Origin: Rhizobium sp. NZLR1 | Lineage (GTDB): Bacteria > Pseudomonadota > Alphaproteobacteria > Rhizobiales > Rhizobiaceae | Assembly: GCF_017357385.1 (NCBI RefSeq) | Contig: NZ_CP071632.1 | Span: 935,501 to 999,500 of the forward strand | Length of the DNA: 64,000 nt | Direction of reading: 5' to 3' | Shown: in pieces, positions 9,285 through 18,113 of the stretch | Numbering within the stretch: position 1 is the stretch's first letter | Layout of the letters: every line of letters begins with the position of its first letter | Notes under the pieces: generated by a model | The model's input: the letters and a program-made list of their open reading frames with translations, nothing else | Databases searched by the model: none | What the model was told of the DNA's origin: nothing | Program-made: the position numbers and the translations under genes

Positions 9285-11009
9285 ATGAGTGCCGGCTTCG
9301 AAAAGGCGGACACATCATCGGAAACCGACGGGATTTCCGCCGAGGCCGATCTGCAGACGGCGCTTTTCGATGTGGTGTGCGACAGCCTTGCGGCAGCCTT
9401 CATCATCTACGACAAGAACGATCATCTGATCTTCGCCAGCCGCCAGACGCTGGAATTTTTCCCACTGCCGCCCGAAATGCTGAAGCCCGGGACGCGGCTT
9501 CGCGATTTCCTCGGCGCGATGTACGACACCGGCATTCGCCAGCAATATGATGTGAAGCAGCGCGGCTCGCTGAGCCGCGAGGACTGGCTGTCGCAGAAAA
9601 TCGCCTCGCACTGGCGCGAGCGCTTTGACTCCGTCGAGCGTCACGGGACCGACAGCTGGGTCCGTTTCGTCAAACGCCGGCTGCCGGGCGGTTACGGCGT
9701 CACCGTCATTTCCGACATTTCCGAGGACAAGAAGCGCGAAGAGCAATGGCGCTCGGATCTCGAGCGTGTGCAGCTCACCGAGGACATTCTCGACAATCTG
9801 CCGTTCCCGCTCTTCGTCAAGGACCGCAACCTCACCTATGTCGCGGTCAATCTCGCCTTCTGCGAGAAATATCAGACCACCGCCGACGAGGTGCTCGGGC
9901 GCAAGAGCGCCGATCTTTTTTCAGATGAGATCGCCAAACGCTTCGAGGAAAGCGATCGTCATGTGCTGGAGACCGGCGAGATGTCGATCTCCCGCCAGCG
10001 TCAGATCTCCCGCGACGGTATCGAGCGCGACATTGTCAGCCGCAAGCACCGCATCGGCAAGTCGGGCCGCTATTTCCTGGTGTCGACCATGCAGGACCTG
10101 CCACGCGACGGCGCCGATCTCGACGAGTTCGGTCGTGCATCGACGATCACCACTTCCAGCAATCAAAGCTATCGTCGGGCCTATGTGCCGGCGCCGAGCG
10201 CCGTCGAGCGCCGCGAGCCGGCGGCGATGGAAGCGATCGTTCCGGAGAATTTCTCTGGCCGCAAGGTCCTCGTCGTCACTGCCGACCTCGCCGCCGAGAC
10301 CGCCGCACTGCGGACGCTGTCGAAATACGGTTTCGAATCCTGCTCGGTCCGCGGCGAGGACGAGGAGGAGCGGTTCCTGGAAATTGCCACCTCCTCCGGG
10401 ATCTCGCTCGATCTGCTGATCATCGATAATCAGATGGGCATGCGCTGCCTCGAGCTTGCCGAGCAATACGGTATCCCGGCGCTGGTCATGGACGGCTTTC
10501 AGATCGCCAACGAGCTCACCTTCCAGATCGCCCGCCATTTCAACCGCAACAGCCGCAATAGTGGCGCCGGTGCGGATACGGATTGGGAGATCAGCATTTC
10601 CGACGACGTCGTCGGCCTGCAAGTTCTCGTCGCCGAAGACAATGATATCAACCAGATCGTTTTTTCGCAGATCCTCGAAGGCCTTGGTTATCGCCATATG
10701 ATCGCGGCAACCGGCGACGAGGTCGTGCGCTTGTGGGCCGAGCACCGGCCGCAGATCGTGCTGATGGATATTTCCCTGCCGGGCTTCAACGGCTTCGAGG
10801 CCGCCCGCCTTATCCGGCAGATGGAGGAAACCGGCAGCGGAACCCGCACCCCGATCGTCGGCGTGCTTACCCAGGCCTTCGAACGAGACCGTGCCGAATG
10901 CGCCAAATCAGGCATGGACGATGTCATCATGAAACCCGTCAGCCCTGACATGCTCGAGGCTGTATTTCAGAGATACCTGATGGAAGAGGCCGTGCGAGCG
11001 CGAGGCTAG
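9285..11009 (+). CDS. PAS - degenerate receiver - receiver protein without a histidine kinase domain
   Basis: A cytoplasmic signalling protein of about 574 residues. The N-terminal half holds two PAS-like domains (about 25-130 with FIIYDKNDHLIFAS, and 165-275 with PFPLFVKDRNLTYVAVN). Next comes a receiver-like domain (VLVVTADLAAETAAL, about 325-425) that seems to lack the normal acidic cluster. Last is a full receiver domain (VLVAEDNDINQ, phospho-Asp in LMDISLPG, Lys in VIMKPVS). No HisKA or ATPase domain is visible, although the layout resembles a hybrid kinase with the kinase core removed. It lies 124 bases before a GGDEF-EAL gene and may feed that output. A GTG at 9270 is an alternative start. 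Confidence 0.8.
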   Translation: MSAGFEKADTSSETDGISAEADLQTALFDVVCDSLAAAFIIYDKNDHLIFASRQTLEFFPLPPEMLKPGTRLRDFLGAMYDTGIRQQYDVKQRGSLSREDWLSQKIASHWRERFDSVERHGTDSWVRFVKRRLPGGYGVTVISDISEDKKREEQWRSDLERVQLTEDILDNLPFPLFVKDRNLTYVAVNLAFCEKYQTTADEVLGRKSADLFSDEIAKRFEESDRHVLETGEMSISRQRQISRDGIERDIVSRKHRIGKSGRYFLVSTMQDLPRDGADLDEFGRASTITTSSNQSYRRAYVPAPSAVERREPAAMEAIVPENFSGRKVLVVTADLAAETAALRTLSKYGFESCSVRGEDEEERFLEIATSSGISLDLLIIDNQMGMRCLELAEQYGIPALVMDGFQIANELTFQIARHFNRNSRNSGAGADTDWEISISDDVVGLQVLVAEDNDINQIVFSQILEGLGYRHMIAATGDEVVRLWAEHRPQIVLMDISLPGFNGFEAARLIRQMEETGSGTRTPIVGVLTQAFERDRAECAKSGMDDVIMKPVSPDMLEAVFQRYLMEEAVRARG

Positions 11010-11132
11010 CCGTAAATAGCTGTCAACCCCTGGATTTCGGAGGGTCCAAGCGGCAAGGGCTGCTGATTTACTATCGAATTGTTAAGACATGCCGGTCATT
11101 CTCTGCGTGGCGCGGGAAAGCTCGGGTGGATA

Positions 11133-12494
11133 ATGAAATCGGCGGAAATGGCCTTCTCGACCGTCGGTCAGAATGGGCTTCAGGCGATGGCCTATAGCGA
11201 TCCGCTGACCGGATTGGGAAACCGCAATCGCATGCGGGACAAGGTCTTGCAGATCTCTTCGGAGCGCGCCAGCGATCCGGCCCCCTTCACCATCGGCATC
11301 GCCAATCTCGACAGTTTCAAACCGATCAACGATCTCTTCGGCTCGACAGCCGGCGATGAAATCCTGTGCCAGGTCGCCCATCGCCTGAGGGCCTGTATTC
11401 CTGATGGCGCGCTGGTTACCCGCCATGACGGAGATGAATTCGCTTTCGTGTTGCCGCTGATTTTCGAACGGGCGAGTGCCGAGAAATTCGGCCAGATGAT
11501 CCGCGAGGTGCTGTCGGCCCCCTATGACCTCGGCGACCGCAACGTCCGTCTCTCCGCCTCCCTCGGCTTTGCCATCTACCCGTTCGCCGGAGAAGATTGC
11601 GAGGAACTGCTGAAGAGCGCCGAAACCGCACTCTACCGTTCCAAGCGCCGCGGCCGCGGCCAGGTCACCGTTTATTCGCGCGAGATCGCGCAGGAAATGA
11701 AGCGCGCAACGCAGCTGGAGCAGGCGCTCAGAAACGCCATCATCACCGACGTGATCGACGTGCATTTCCAGCCGATCGTCTCGCTCTCCAACAATCAGGT
11801 CGTCGGCTTCGAAGCGCTCGCCCGCTGGAACGATCCGGATCTCGGCTTCGTCTCGCCCGGCGTCTTCGTGCCGCTGGCCGAAGAGCGCGGCTTCATCGAT
11901 GCGCTGTCGGAGGCGCTGCTGCGCAAAGCCGCCGAAGCGGCCCTTTCCTGGCCGCGCGAACTCTTCCTGTCGTTCAATCTCTCCTCGGCCCAGCTGATGG
12001 ACCCGGGCACGAGCAGCAGCGTCCTGTCGATCCTCGGCCGCGTCGGTTTCGATCCGCATCGCCTCGAGCTGGAGATCACCGAGACCGCGGTCATGAGCTC
12101 TGCCGACACCGCCCACCGCATTATTGCCGATTTGCGCGCCGCCGGGGTGCGGATTTCGCTGGACGATTTCGGCACCGGCCAGTCGAGTCTCGGGCGCCTG
12201 CGCGACTTCATCTTCGACAAGATCAAGATCGATCGTGCCTTCGTGTCCCGCATCAACTCCGACCGCGCCTCCGAACACATCATCAAAGCGATCCTGACCA
12301 TGTGCGAGGGCTTGGACCTGGAAGTCGTGGCGGAGGGCATCGAGGATTATGCCGAGGCGGTGAAGCTACGCACGCTCGGTTGCGGCATGGGCCAGGGCTA
12401 CCATTTCGGCCGTCCGGCCGACGGTATCGCCACGCTACGCTTCCTGCACGAGAACTATTACGATCCGGCAATAGTGGAGCGTGTCAGCGCCTAA
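11133..12494 (+). CDS. GGDEF-EAL domain protein (cyclic di-GMP turnover)
   Basis: A 453-residue soluble protein with an N-terminal diguanylate cyclase domain (about 20-180) and a C-terminal EAL phosphodiesterase domain (about 195-445). The cyclase signature reads RHDGDEF, so the first Gly of GGDEF is Asp, and no RxxD inhibitory site precedes it. The EAL domain looks complete: FEALARW, NLSSAQL, LEITET, DDFGTG, DKIKIDRAFV, VVAEGIE and GQGYHFGRP. The likely net activity is c-di-GMP breakdown, with the GGDEF part weak or regulatory. A TTG at 11079 would add 18 residues. The PAS/receiver gene upstream on the same strand is a plausible partner. Confidence 0.88.
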   Translation: MKSAEMAFSTVGQNGLQAMAYSDPLTGLGNRNRMRDKVLQISSERASDPAPFTIGIANLDSFKPINDLFGSTAGDEILCQVAHRLRACIPDGALVTRHDGDEFAFVLPLIFERASAEKFGQMIREVLSAPYDLGDRNVRLSASLGFAIYPFAGEDCEELLKSAETALYRSKRRGRGQVTVYSREIAQEMKRATQLEQALRNAIITDVIDVHFQPIVSLSNNQVVGFEALARWNDPDLGFVSPGVFVPLAEERGFIDALSEALLRKAAEAALSWPRELFLSFNLSSAQLMDPGTSSSVLSILGRVGFDPHRLELEITETAVMSSADTAHRIIADLRAAGVRISLDDFGTGQSSLGRLRDFIFDKIKIDRAFVSRINSDRASEHIIKAILTMCEGLDLEVVAEGIEDYAEAVKLRTLGCGMGQGYHFGRPADGIATLRFLHENYYDPAIVERVSA

Positions 12495-12640
12495 CATCGT
12501 GATGTCGGCTCTGCCCCCGGATGTATAATGCACGATCGCGTTGGATTCCGACTCCGGCTTGGCAGAAAAATGGGAAGCCGTGAGTGACACCCAATAGCAG
12601 TTCTCTTTACGTCTCGGCGTCAACATCAGCGGAACAGCTG

Positions 12641-14008
12641 CTACCGGTTCGGTCTCGTGCGTTCTATTTCGACGAGAGCATCATGCAGTGCATCGAGTAG
12701 CACATCTGCATTCTCGCAGGTGAAAGGGAGCGGTGGCCGAATTTTGAGAACGTTACCATTTAGTCCTGAGGCACTTATCAATACACGCCGATCACGGAGC
12801 CCATTAACAACCTTCAGCGCCAGGAGGCTATCTGGCTCGCGGCTGTCCTGATTTCCTACAAACTCCAACCCGAGAAACAACCCACTGCCTCGTACATCTC
12901 CAATCGAAGTGAACGTCGCTTTCAAGCTGTTCATTCCTGCGAGCAGGTAGTCCCCTGTCTTGCGCGCGTTATGCATGAGATTTTCGTTCTTGATAACGTC
13001 AAGTACAGCCGAGGCAGCGGCCAAAGAAACGTTGTTGGCCCCAAATGTGTTGAAGTAACGTATATCCTGGCCGAAGCACTCCTGGATGTCCGACTTCATA
13101 ATGGCCGCTGCGATTGGCATTCCGTTACCCATCGCCTTGCCGATTACTGCAATGTCCGGGACGACTTCGTGACGCGCAAAACCCCACATGTTTGAGCCCA
13201 CTCGCCCGAAGCCGGGCTGCACCTCGTCAGCGATATAAAGTACGCCAGCTTTGTTTAGCACATCAACGACAGGTTTGAGGAAACCGGGCGGATCGGCAAA
13301 AACGCCATCCGTGGAAAAGACGCTATCGGCGATAAAGGCCGCTGGCGTGATACCCCGGCGGCGCATGTGGCCAATCGCTTTAGCGACGTCCTGCGCCAAT
13401 GCCGCGCCAACATCACGACCATTGGCGCGATAGGTGTCCGGCGCCGGCACCGTGAGCACATGCTGGCCAAGGGGTACACTATCCCCAAGCAACGGCGAGA
13501 TTTCCGCCGCCGAAGCCGTAACGCCATGATAGGCGTTCTCCGTAATGATGATGCCGGTGCCACCTGTATAATAGCGTGCCAACCGGAGGGCTAGATCGAC
13601 CGCCTCGCTTCCGGTGCAGGTGTACATCACACGGTCCAGGTCTGCCGGAAACGTCGCCAAAAGCCTTTCAGAGTAGGAGAGGATTTGGTCGTTCAGATAA
13701 CGTGTATGAGTATTGAGTTGCGATGCCTGGTGACTTATTGCGTCCACGACGTGCGGGTGGCAATGACCAACCGACGGCACGTTATTATAGGCGTCGAGAT
13801 AGGTTTCTCCGTCCGGTCCATACAGCCATACGCCTTTGGCCTTTGTGATATGGACCGGATTTTCATAAAAGAGCCGATACGACGATCCGAGTAACATCTG
13901 CCGGCGCTCGATCATCTTTCGCTCTCGGTCCGGCAGGCTACCGAGCCGAGCGGCGTCGAAGCCGTTAACCATAGCCGCACTCGGCTTGGTGGAAACGGGT
14001 CTTTTCAT
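12641..14008 (-). CDS. Class III PLP enzyme (aminotransferase fold; possible amino-alcohol phosphate phospho-lyase)
   Basis: A 455-residue fold-type I PLP enzyme. It shows the cofactor loop CTGSEAVDLALRLAR, the Asp of IADEVQPGFGR, and the Schiff-base Lys in VIGKAMGNGMP at about residue 290. The opening YENPVHITKAKGVWLYGPDG and NNVPSVGHCHPHVV resemble the branch containing ethanolamine-phosphate and phosphohydroxylysine phospho-lyases. It is the second gene of a two-gene unit: its ATG overlaps the stop of an APH-like kinase gene. A kinase plus this branch of PLP enzyme suggests phosphorylation then elimination of an amino alcohol. A plain omega-aminotransferase is the alternative. Confidence 0.82.
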   Translation of the reverse strand: MKRPVSTKPSAAMVNGFDAARLGSLPDRERKMIERRQMLLGSSYRLFYENPVHITKAKGVWLYGPDGETYLDAYNNVPSVGHCHPHVVDAISHQASQLNTHTRYLNDQILSYSERLLATFPADLDRVMYTCTGSEAVDLALRLARYYTGGTGIIITENAYHGVTASAAEISPLLGDSVPLGQHVLTVPAPDTYRANGRDVGAALAQDVAKAIGHMRRRGITPAAFIADSVFSTDGVFADPPGFLKPVVDVLNKAGVLYIADEVQPGFGRVGSNMWGFARHEVVPDIAVIGKAMGNGMPIAAAIMKSDIQECFGQDIRYFNTFGANNVSLAAASAVLDVIKNENLMHNARKTGDYLLAGMNSLKATFTSIGDVRGSGLFLGLEFVGNQDSREPDSLLALKVVNGLRDRRVLISASGLNGNVLKIRPPLPFTCENADVLLDALHDALVEIERTRPNR

Positions 14009-15075
14009 TCTCTTGATCCTTGTCGATTGGCCGCGCGCAGTCTTTCACTAGCGACAGTCCTCGGAATTGCATCAAGACGCGCCAGTTGGGCCCAAACGCT
14101 GGCGCTTTGGGTTGTAAAGCGTTGAGCATGCTCGGGAAACAGCCGCGCGCGCCACTTCGGAATGCAAAGCCGCATCACTAACCGCATGACCGCTACCGTG
14201 TAGACAAGGTCGACTTCAGTGTCGGACAGGAAACATTCTCTGCGATACCCCCTGATAAGATCGCATATCGCCTCTACCGGATCGGGTTCATCCCCGATCT
14301 GGTAAGCAGCAGCGACGCCGAAGTCGAAAAGCGTGGGCGCGTGCACCATGTCACCAAAATCGATGATGCCAGTGATTGTATCGGGCGTCGTCGTATCGAC
14401 AAGAATGTTTTCCATATTAAAGTCGTTGTGGATTACCTGTGCCTGTAACGAGTCCATGACCGGCACAATCATCGTCTCGAACTCATCGATCGCATTTTCG
14501 AGGCGTTTCCGCTGATGTATATCAGCAAACGTCGGCAGGACTTCGCGCATCCCTATCGCATGTTTCAAATCCCAGGTGATACGGTGGGAGGCAGCCTCAT
14601 GTGAAAAGCTCTTCAAGGCCTTTTGCAAACGTCCGAGCAGCGCGCCAACCCGCCGGCGCTGTAGAGGAGACTGTGGCGCGGTCCGTTGTGCAACGCCGGG
14701 CGCGAAGGTGACCATGCGCACACCGCGTTCGTTGCCGTCGTCCGTCACAAAGCGAAAATCCGCGGCACCGTCACGTGTGCGGACGACACGCTGGGAAGGA
14801 ATTCCGGGGTCCACTCCCTCCACATGTAAAAGCGCCATGCTATGCATGGAGGTGACGAGAGGATCCTCTGCAGGGTTGAGGATTTTCAAAAGATAGGCAG
14901 TGCCGTCCTCAAGCATCAGGCGGTAATTGCTGTCCTTTTCACCCCACAGCCATTCCGCGCGGCCAGAGAGGCCGTAATGGTCGCGAGCAAGTTGTTGAGC
15001 TTGATGGCGCGGCACGGGGATGGAAGCAGTTTCCAGTTCGGCACCGAGCACACCTGTTTTTGAAATTTTTTTCAA
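14005..15075 (-). CDS. APH-fold small-molecule kinase (hydroxylysine kinase-like)
   Basis: A 356-residue aminoglycoside-phosphotransferase-fold kinase. The N-lobe Lys is in AYLLKILN (about residue 65). The catalytic Brenner motif is VIHNDFNMENILV (about 215), and the metal-binding DFGDMVHAP follows. This pattern is shared by choline, homoserine and hydroxylysine kinases. The stop codon overlaps the start of the class III PLP enzyme gene by 4 bases, so the two are likely translationally coupled and act in sequence. The Brenner loop has the usual His-x-Asp, so the enzyme looks active. The substrate is inferred only from the neighbour. Confidence 0.8.
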   Translation of the reverse strand: MKKISKTGVLGAELETASIPVPRHQAQQLARDHYGLSGRAEWLWGEKDSNYRLMLEDGTAYLLKILNPAEDPLVTSMHSMALLHVEGVDPGIPSQRVVRTRDGAADFRFVTDDGNERGVRMVTFAPGVAQRTAPQSPLQRRRVGALLGRLQKALKSFSHEAASHRITWDLKHAIGMREVLPTFADIHQRKRLENAIDEFETMIVPVMDSLQAQVIHNDFNMENILVDTTTPDTITGIIDFGDMVHAPTLFDFGVAAAYQIGDEPDPVEAICDLIRGYRRECFLSDTEVDLVYTVAVMRLVMRLCIPKWRARLFPEHAQRFTTQSASVWAQLARLDAIPRTVASERLRAANRQGSRE

Positions 15076-15490
15076 CGCGGACCCTATTCTGTTCCTGGTG
15101 CGGCGTCTGGCCGATACGGTGCTTTCAGCAATGTCGAAACACCGCAGTCGGGCGCCTGGCGACTATCCCCTCGCCAAAAACCAACTCAACAACTCCGGAT
15201 CGTACATCTCACCGCCTAAAGCGTTCGACAAGCGTCTCCGCGGTCGTCCAGATTGAGAATCTCCGGACTGCGCCATCCTCTGAACCAAATCTCAACCCGG
15301 TTCAAAATGCCGATTAGGACCATTGCGTGTTGTAGTCAACATTGTATACATAATCGTATTCTGCTTGATCGAGCAAGAGGGAAAAAGTTATCATGACGCT
15401 CGCCGGCCCGGTTAATCGTCGCGTGCCTCGCCGCCCGCAGCCCCGACGTCGAGATGGTGACAAGCGGAAACCCCACTGCTAGCACATGCT

Positions 15491-15589
15491 CTCCTGGCTG
15501 AGGGAATTGCCGAAAATGCCCCCGATATCGACGCGATACTGCTAACGGGCTGCTGGTTCCCCCGCCATCGTGGTGGCCCATGTACATAG
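15491..15589 (+). pseudogene. Fragment resembling 3-hydroxyacyl-CoA dehydrogenase C-terminal domain
   Basis: A 32-codon stretch reads [14 protein letters not shown], then GCWFPRHRGGP, then a stop. It resembles the conserved DID...GYGFPxxRGGPM segment of FadB-type dehydrogenases. A one-base shift right after GGP would restore Met-Tyr-Ile-Ala, so a frameshift is apparent. A stop lies in frame only 11 codons upstream of this stretch. I regard it as a decayed gene remnant; the similarity is short. Confidence 0.45.
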
Positions 15590-15744
15590 CCGCGCACGAG
15601 AACGAGCAGGATCTAGGATGAGATGGGTCGGGAGGACCATCAGGTTCTTGTTTGATTGAGCCTAATAATCTGTAGTCGTCATAAACTTGCTGCAACGCAG
15701 GGCGCCCCCCGACCCCTTCCAGGATCGATGAGGTTAATCAAGCT

Positions 15745-15970
15745 ATGACAACACTCGTAACCATTCCGAGGATCATGTCCGATGCTCGTACTTGGCGCGC
15801 CGTCGCGGAAGCGAAGATCACTTATCCTCTCGCGCTTCAAACGAGGAGATTGCCAAACTTTTCACAGATGCCGAGGTTTCGGTTATCGAAGATGCAGGCC
15901 ATCTCCTGCCCTTTGAACAGCCACAAGAACTTACTGTTGCTATTCTCCAATGGTTTGTCCGAAAGAAAAT
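15745..15970 (+). pseudogene. Internally deleted alpha/beta-hydrolase remnant
   Basis: Frame one starts at ATG 15745 with TTLVTIPRIMSDARTWRAVA, like the N-terminus of an alpha/beta-hydrolase, where a short strand leads into the oxyanion region. After about 24 codons the similarity ends. A second frame, from about 15830, gives IAKLFTDAEVSVIEDAGHLL and PFEQPQELTVAILQWF, the typical C-terminal segment with the catalytic His (AGHLLPFEQP). The whole middle, including the nucleophile elbow, is missing and the two ends are out of frame. This is a clear decayed gene in the accessory stretch. Confidence 0.65.
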
Positions 15971-16150
15971 CGAGCTGATTTTGAAAAGCCAAGGTGCGAG
16001 GTGCGAAACACTTGCGCTGTCAGCGCGAAGTGAACGCGCAAATGCACTTGCCGAAGAACCAATAAGCGCGTCCCGGCAACATCGGATTGAGGGTGGTCCA
16101 ATGTCGCACGCCTTGATGGGATCCGGACCGGAGGGGACGAGTTCGCTAAA

Positions 16151-16267
16151 GAGCATGATGCCGAAAAGTGTGAGCGGTTTTTGGGCGACATCATGCTCTA
16201 ACTCTCTAGTTTAGAACAGGATTCTGATTATTGGCCGACCGACCCTAAAATCTGAATCCTGTTCTAA
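16151..16267. repeat. RIME1-like rhizobial intergenic mosaic element
   Basis: Two adjacent palindromes over 117 bp. The first runs 16151-16199 with ends GAGCATGAT and ATCATGCTC. The second runs 16211-16267 with 14-bp arms (TTAGAACAGGATTC and its complement). Size and the two-palindrome layout fit the published description of RIME1 elements in Rhizobium. A related first-half copy is at 21347-21394. Confidence 0.75.
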
Positions 16268-16280
16268 GCGATGGCACAGC

Positions 16281-16315
16281 AAAAAAAACGATGGCGCCCA
16301 TAGGAGCACCATCGC
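16281..16315 (-). terminator. Rho-independent terminator of the PRC-barrel gene
   Basis: Read on the minus strand, a hairpin with arms GCGATGGTGC and GCGCCATCG is followed by a run of eight T (16281-16288 on the plus strand are A). It lies about 70 bases downstream of the PRC-barrel gene stop. Confidence 0.8.
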
Positions 16316-16385
16316 CTACGCTATACGACCCTCGCGGGTACTTGGGCCAAGTAGTGTATTTGGCCCGAGTTTAGTTGGCCCTGGC

Positions 16386-16994
16386 TCACTTGGCGGTCGT
16401 CGAGCCGGTGGCCGTGGTATCGGTACCGGTCGCCGCCGGGGCCTTTTCAGCTGACTGCATGGCCAGCGTCTTGAACTCAGGTGCGGCCTTCAGCGATTCA
16501 GCCGTTTCGCTAGTCGTCAGCTTGACGCTGCCGTCCTGGGTGTTCTGAGCGACGGTGATTTTTTCCATCGGCACGGCGACATTCTTTTCGCCGATGCCGA
16601 GGAAGCCGCCGACGCCGATGATCGCCGCAACGAAGCCGCCGTCCTTCTTGAGGATCAGATCGTTGACGCTGCCGATGCTTTCATTTTTGCCGTTATAGAC
16701 CGACTGGCCGATATAGGTGTTGGCGCTGACCTGGTCCGGAGCCTGCTCCGTGATATAACCGGCCTGAGCCGTGTCTGCCGTCGGTGCTGCGGCAGGAGCC
16801 TGTGCGGCATCGCCTGCGGGCTTGGTGACATCAGGGGTGATCGGCGGCTTCGGGGCTGTCGGATCGGCAGGCGCTGCCTGCGTCGGAGCGGCTGGATCCG
16901 CCGGTTGCGGGGCCGCCTGCGAGAATGCCGCCGGTGCGAAAGCCGTGGCAAACAGTGCGCCAGCGGCAACGGTCGTCAAGAGTTTGCGTGTCAT
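16386..16994 (-). CDS. Exported PRC-barrel domain protein
   Basis: A 202-residue secreted or periplasmic protein. A signal peptide (TRKLLTTVAAGALFATAFAP, cleavage near AFSQA) is followed by a Pro/Ala/Thr-rich low-complexity linker to about residue 80. Next is a PRC-barrel domain (about 88-175) with SVYNGKNESIGSVNDLIL and VGGFLGIGEKNVAVP. The C-terminus is again Ala/Thr-rich. PRC-barrel proteins of this exported type are common in rhizobia but poorly understood. It is monocistronic, with a strong terminator just downstream. Confidence 0.85.
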   Translation of the reverse strand: MTRKLLTTVAAGALFATAFAPAAFSQAAPQPADPAAPTQAAPADPTAPKPPITPDVTKPAGDAAQAPAAAPTADTAQAGYITEQAPDQVSANTYIGQSVYNGKNESIGSVNDLILKKDGGFVAAIIGVGGFLGIGEKNVAVPMEKITVAQNTQDGSVKLTTSETAESLKAAPEFKTLAMQSAEKAPAATGTDTTATGSTTAK

Positions 16995-17164
16995 TTCGAA
17001 CCTACCTTCATTTTTCCTGGAGTAGTCGCTGACCCGGCAATATCTGTGTCATTGCCGCGCCGGTTCGAAGGTAAAATGACTGGTGCGCCGATTGGTTCCG
17101 GTTGAAAACACGGAAAATTTCTCGATTTTCACGGAACATTTCTCAAGAGGCGGCAGCCGAAATG

Positions 17165-17193
17165 AGAAAAGGCGCCCCGGTCGGGAGCGCCTC
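17165..17193 (-). terminator. Terminator of the galactonate operon
   Basis: On the minus strand an AGGCGC...GCGCCT hairpin is followed by TTTTCTCATTT, about 30 bases past the stop of the SMP-30 gene, the last gene of the operon. Confidence 0.7.
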
Positions 17194-17221
17194 TGGCAAG
17201 CAAATTCAGATGATCCGATGT

Positions 17222-18109
17222 TCAGATCACATAGACCGGATCGAACACGCCTTTGACGTCGATGCCGAGTTCCAGCAGCGCGCCGGCGCTGGGCTGCGCA
17301 GAACGGGCATCCTCGTCCAGCCCCTCCCAGGCGGTCGTTACCGCCAGCCGATCGGCGTTGACGCCGATGAAGGCAGGGCAAGAGGGCTGGACGGCGGGAA
17401 CCTTGTAGCGCGAGATGCGCAGGCCATCGGGATTGTAACGGTCGACGACGCCGGCGCCCCAGCGCGAATTCCAGATATACCCGTCGGCATCGACCACCGA
17501 GCCGTCGATATCGCCGGGCTCGTTGGCGCTGTCGACCAGTACGATCGGTTCGCCCGAGGGCAGGCCGGTCTGCGGATCGACCATGACGCGCATCAGCCGG
17601 TTGAGGCGCGAATCCGTATAATAGCCGATCGTGCCGTCAGGCGAGAAGCAGATCGAATTCGGGATGCTGATGCCGTTGAAGATCTTCGTCACCTTGCCGC
17701 TAGCGACATGATAGATGGCGCCGGCCTGGTTTTCCGCCCGCTTGCTCATCGTGCCGATCCAGAGCGCACCGGAGGGATGGGTGCGGCCGTCGTTCGAACG
17801 GTTTTCCGGCCTGTCGTTTTCGAGCGCAGCGTAGAAGGTGAGGCCGCCGCTGGCCACATCGCGGACGAAAAGCCCTTCTTCGGTCGCGATCAGCTGCCGT
17901 CCGGCGTCGATACGGGCAAGCACGCTGGCCATGGCAGGCAGCGGATGCACCTTTTTCGCGCTCGTCGAAAGATTGAGCTCGTGCAGTTCCTTGCCGAGGA
18001 TGTTGAACCACCAGACGGTATTGCTGTCCGGATCATAGGTCGGGCCTTCGCCGAGAACGGAATTGGTGTTGCAAAGGGTCTTGCCCTCGAACTCGTAGAT
18101 ATCGGTCAT
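17222..18109 (-). CDS. SMP-30/gluconolactonase family lactonase (probable sugar lactonase)
   Basis: A 295-residue six-bladed beta-propeller calcium-dependent lactonase. Family signatures include LGEGPTYDPDSNTVWWFNI near the start (metal-ligand Glu), SNDGRTHPSGALWIGTMS in the middle (substrate-side Asn/Asp) and SICFSPDGTIGYYTDS. The chosen ATG at 18109 has GGAG about 8 bases upstream and gives the family length. It starts 4 bases after dgoA and closes a galactose/galactonate operon, so it most likely opens galactono-1,4-lactone made by the SDR gene at the operon start. Confidence 0.88.
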   Translation of the reverse strand: MTDIYEFEGKTLCNTNSVLGEGPTYDPDSNTVWWFNILGKELHELNLSTSAKKVHPLPAMASVLARIDAGRQLIATEEGLFVRDVASGGLTFYAALENDRPENRSNDGRTHPSGALWIGTMSKRAENQAGAIYHVASGKVTKIFNGISIPNSICFSPDGTIGYYTDSRLNRLMRVMVDPQTGLPSGEPIVLVDSANEPGDIDGSVVDADGYIWNSRWGAGVVDRYNPDGLRISRYKVPAVQPSCPAFIGVNADRLAVTTAWEGLDEDARSAQPSAGALLELGIDVKGVFDPVYVI

Positions 18110-18113
18110 ACGT

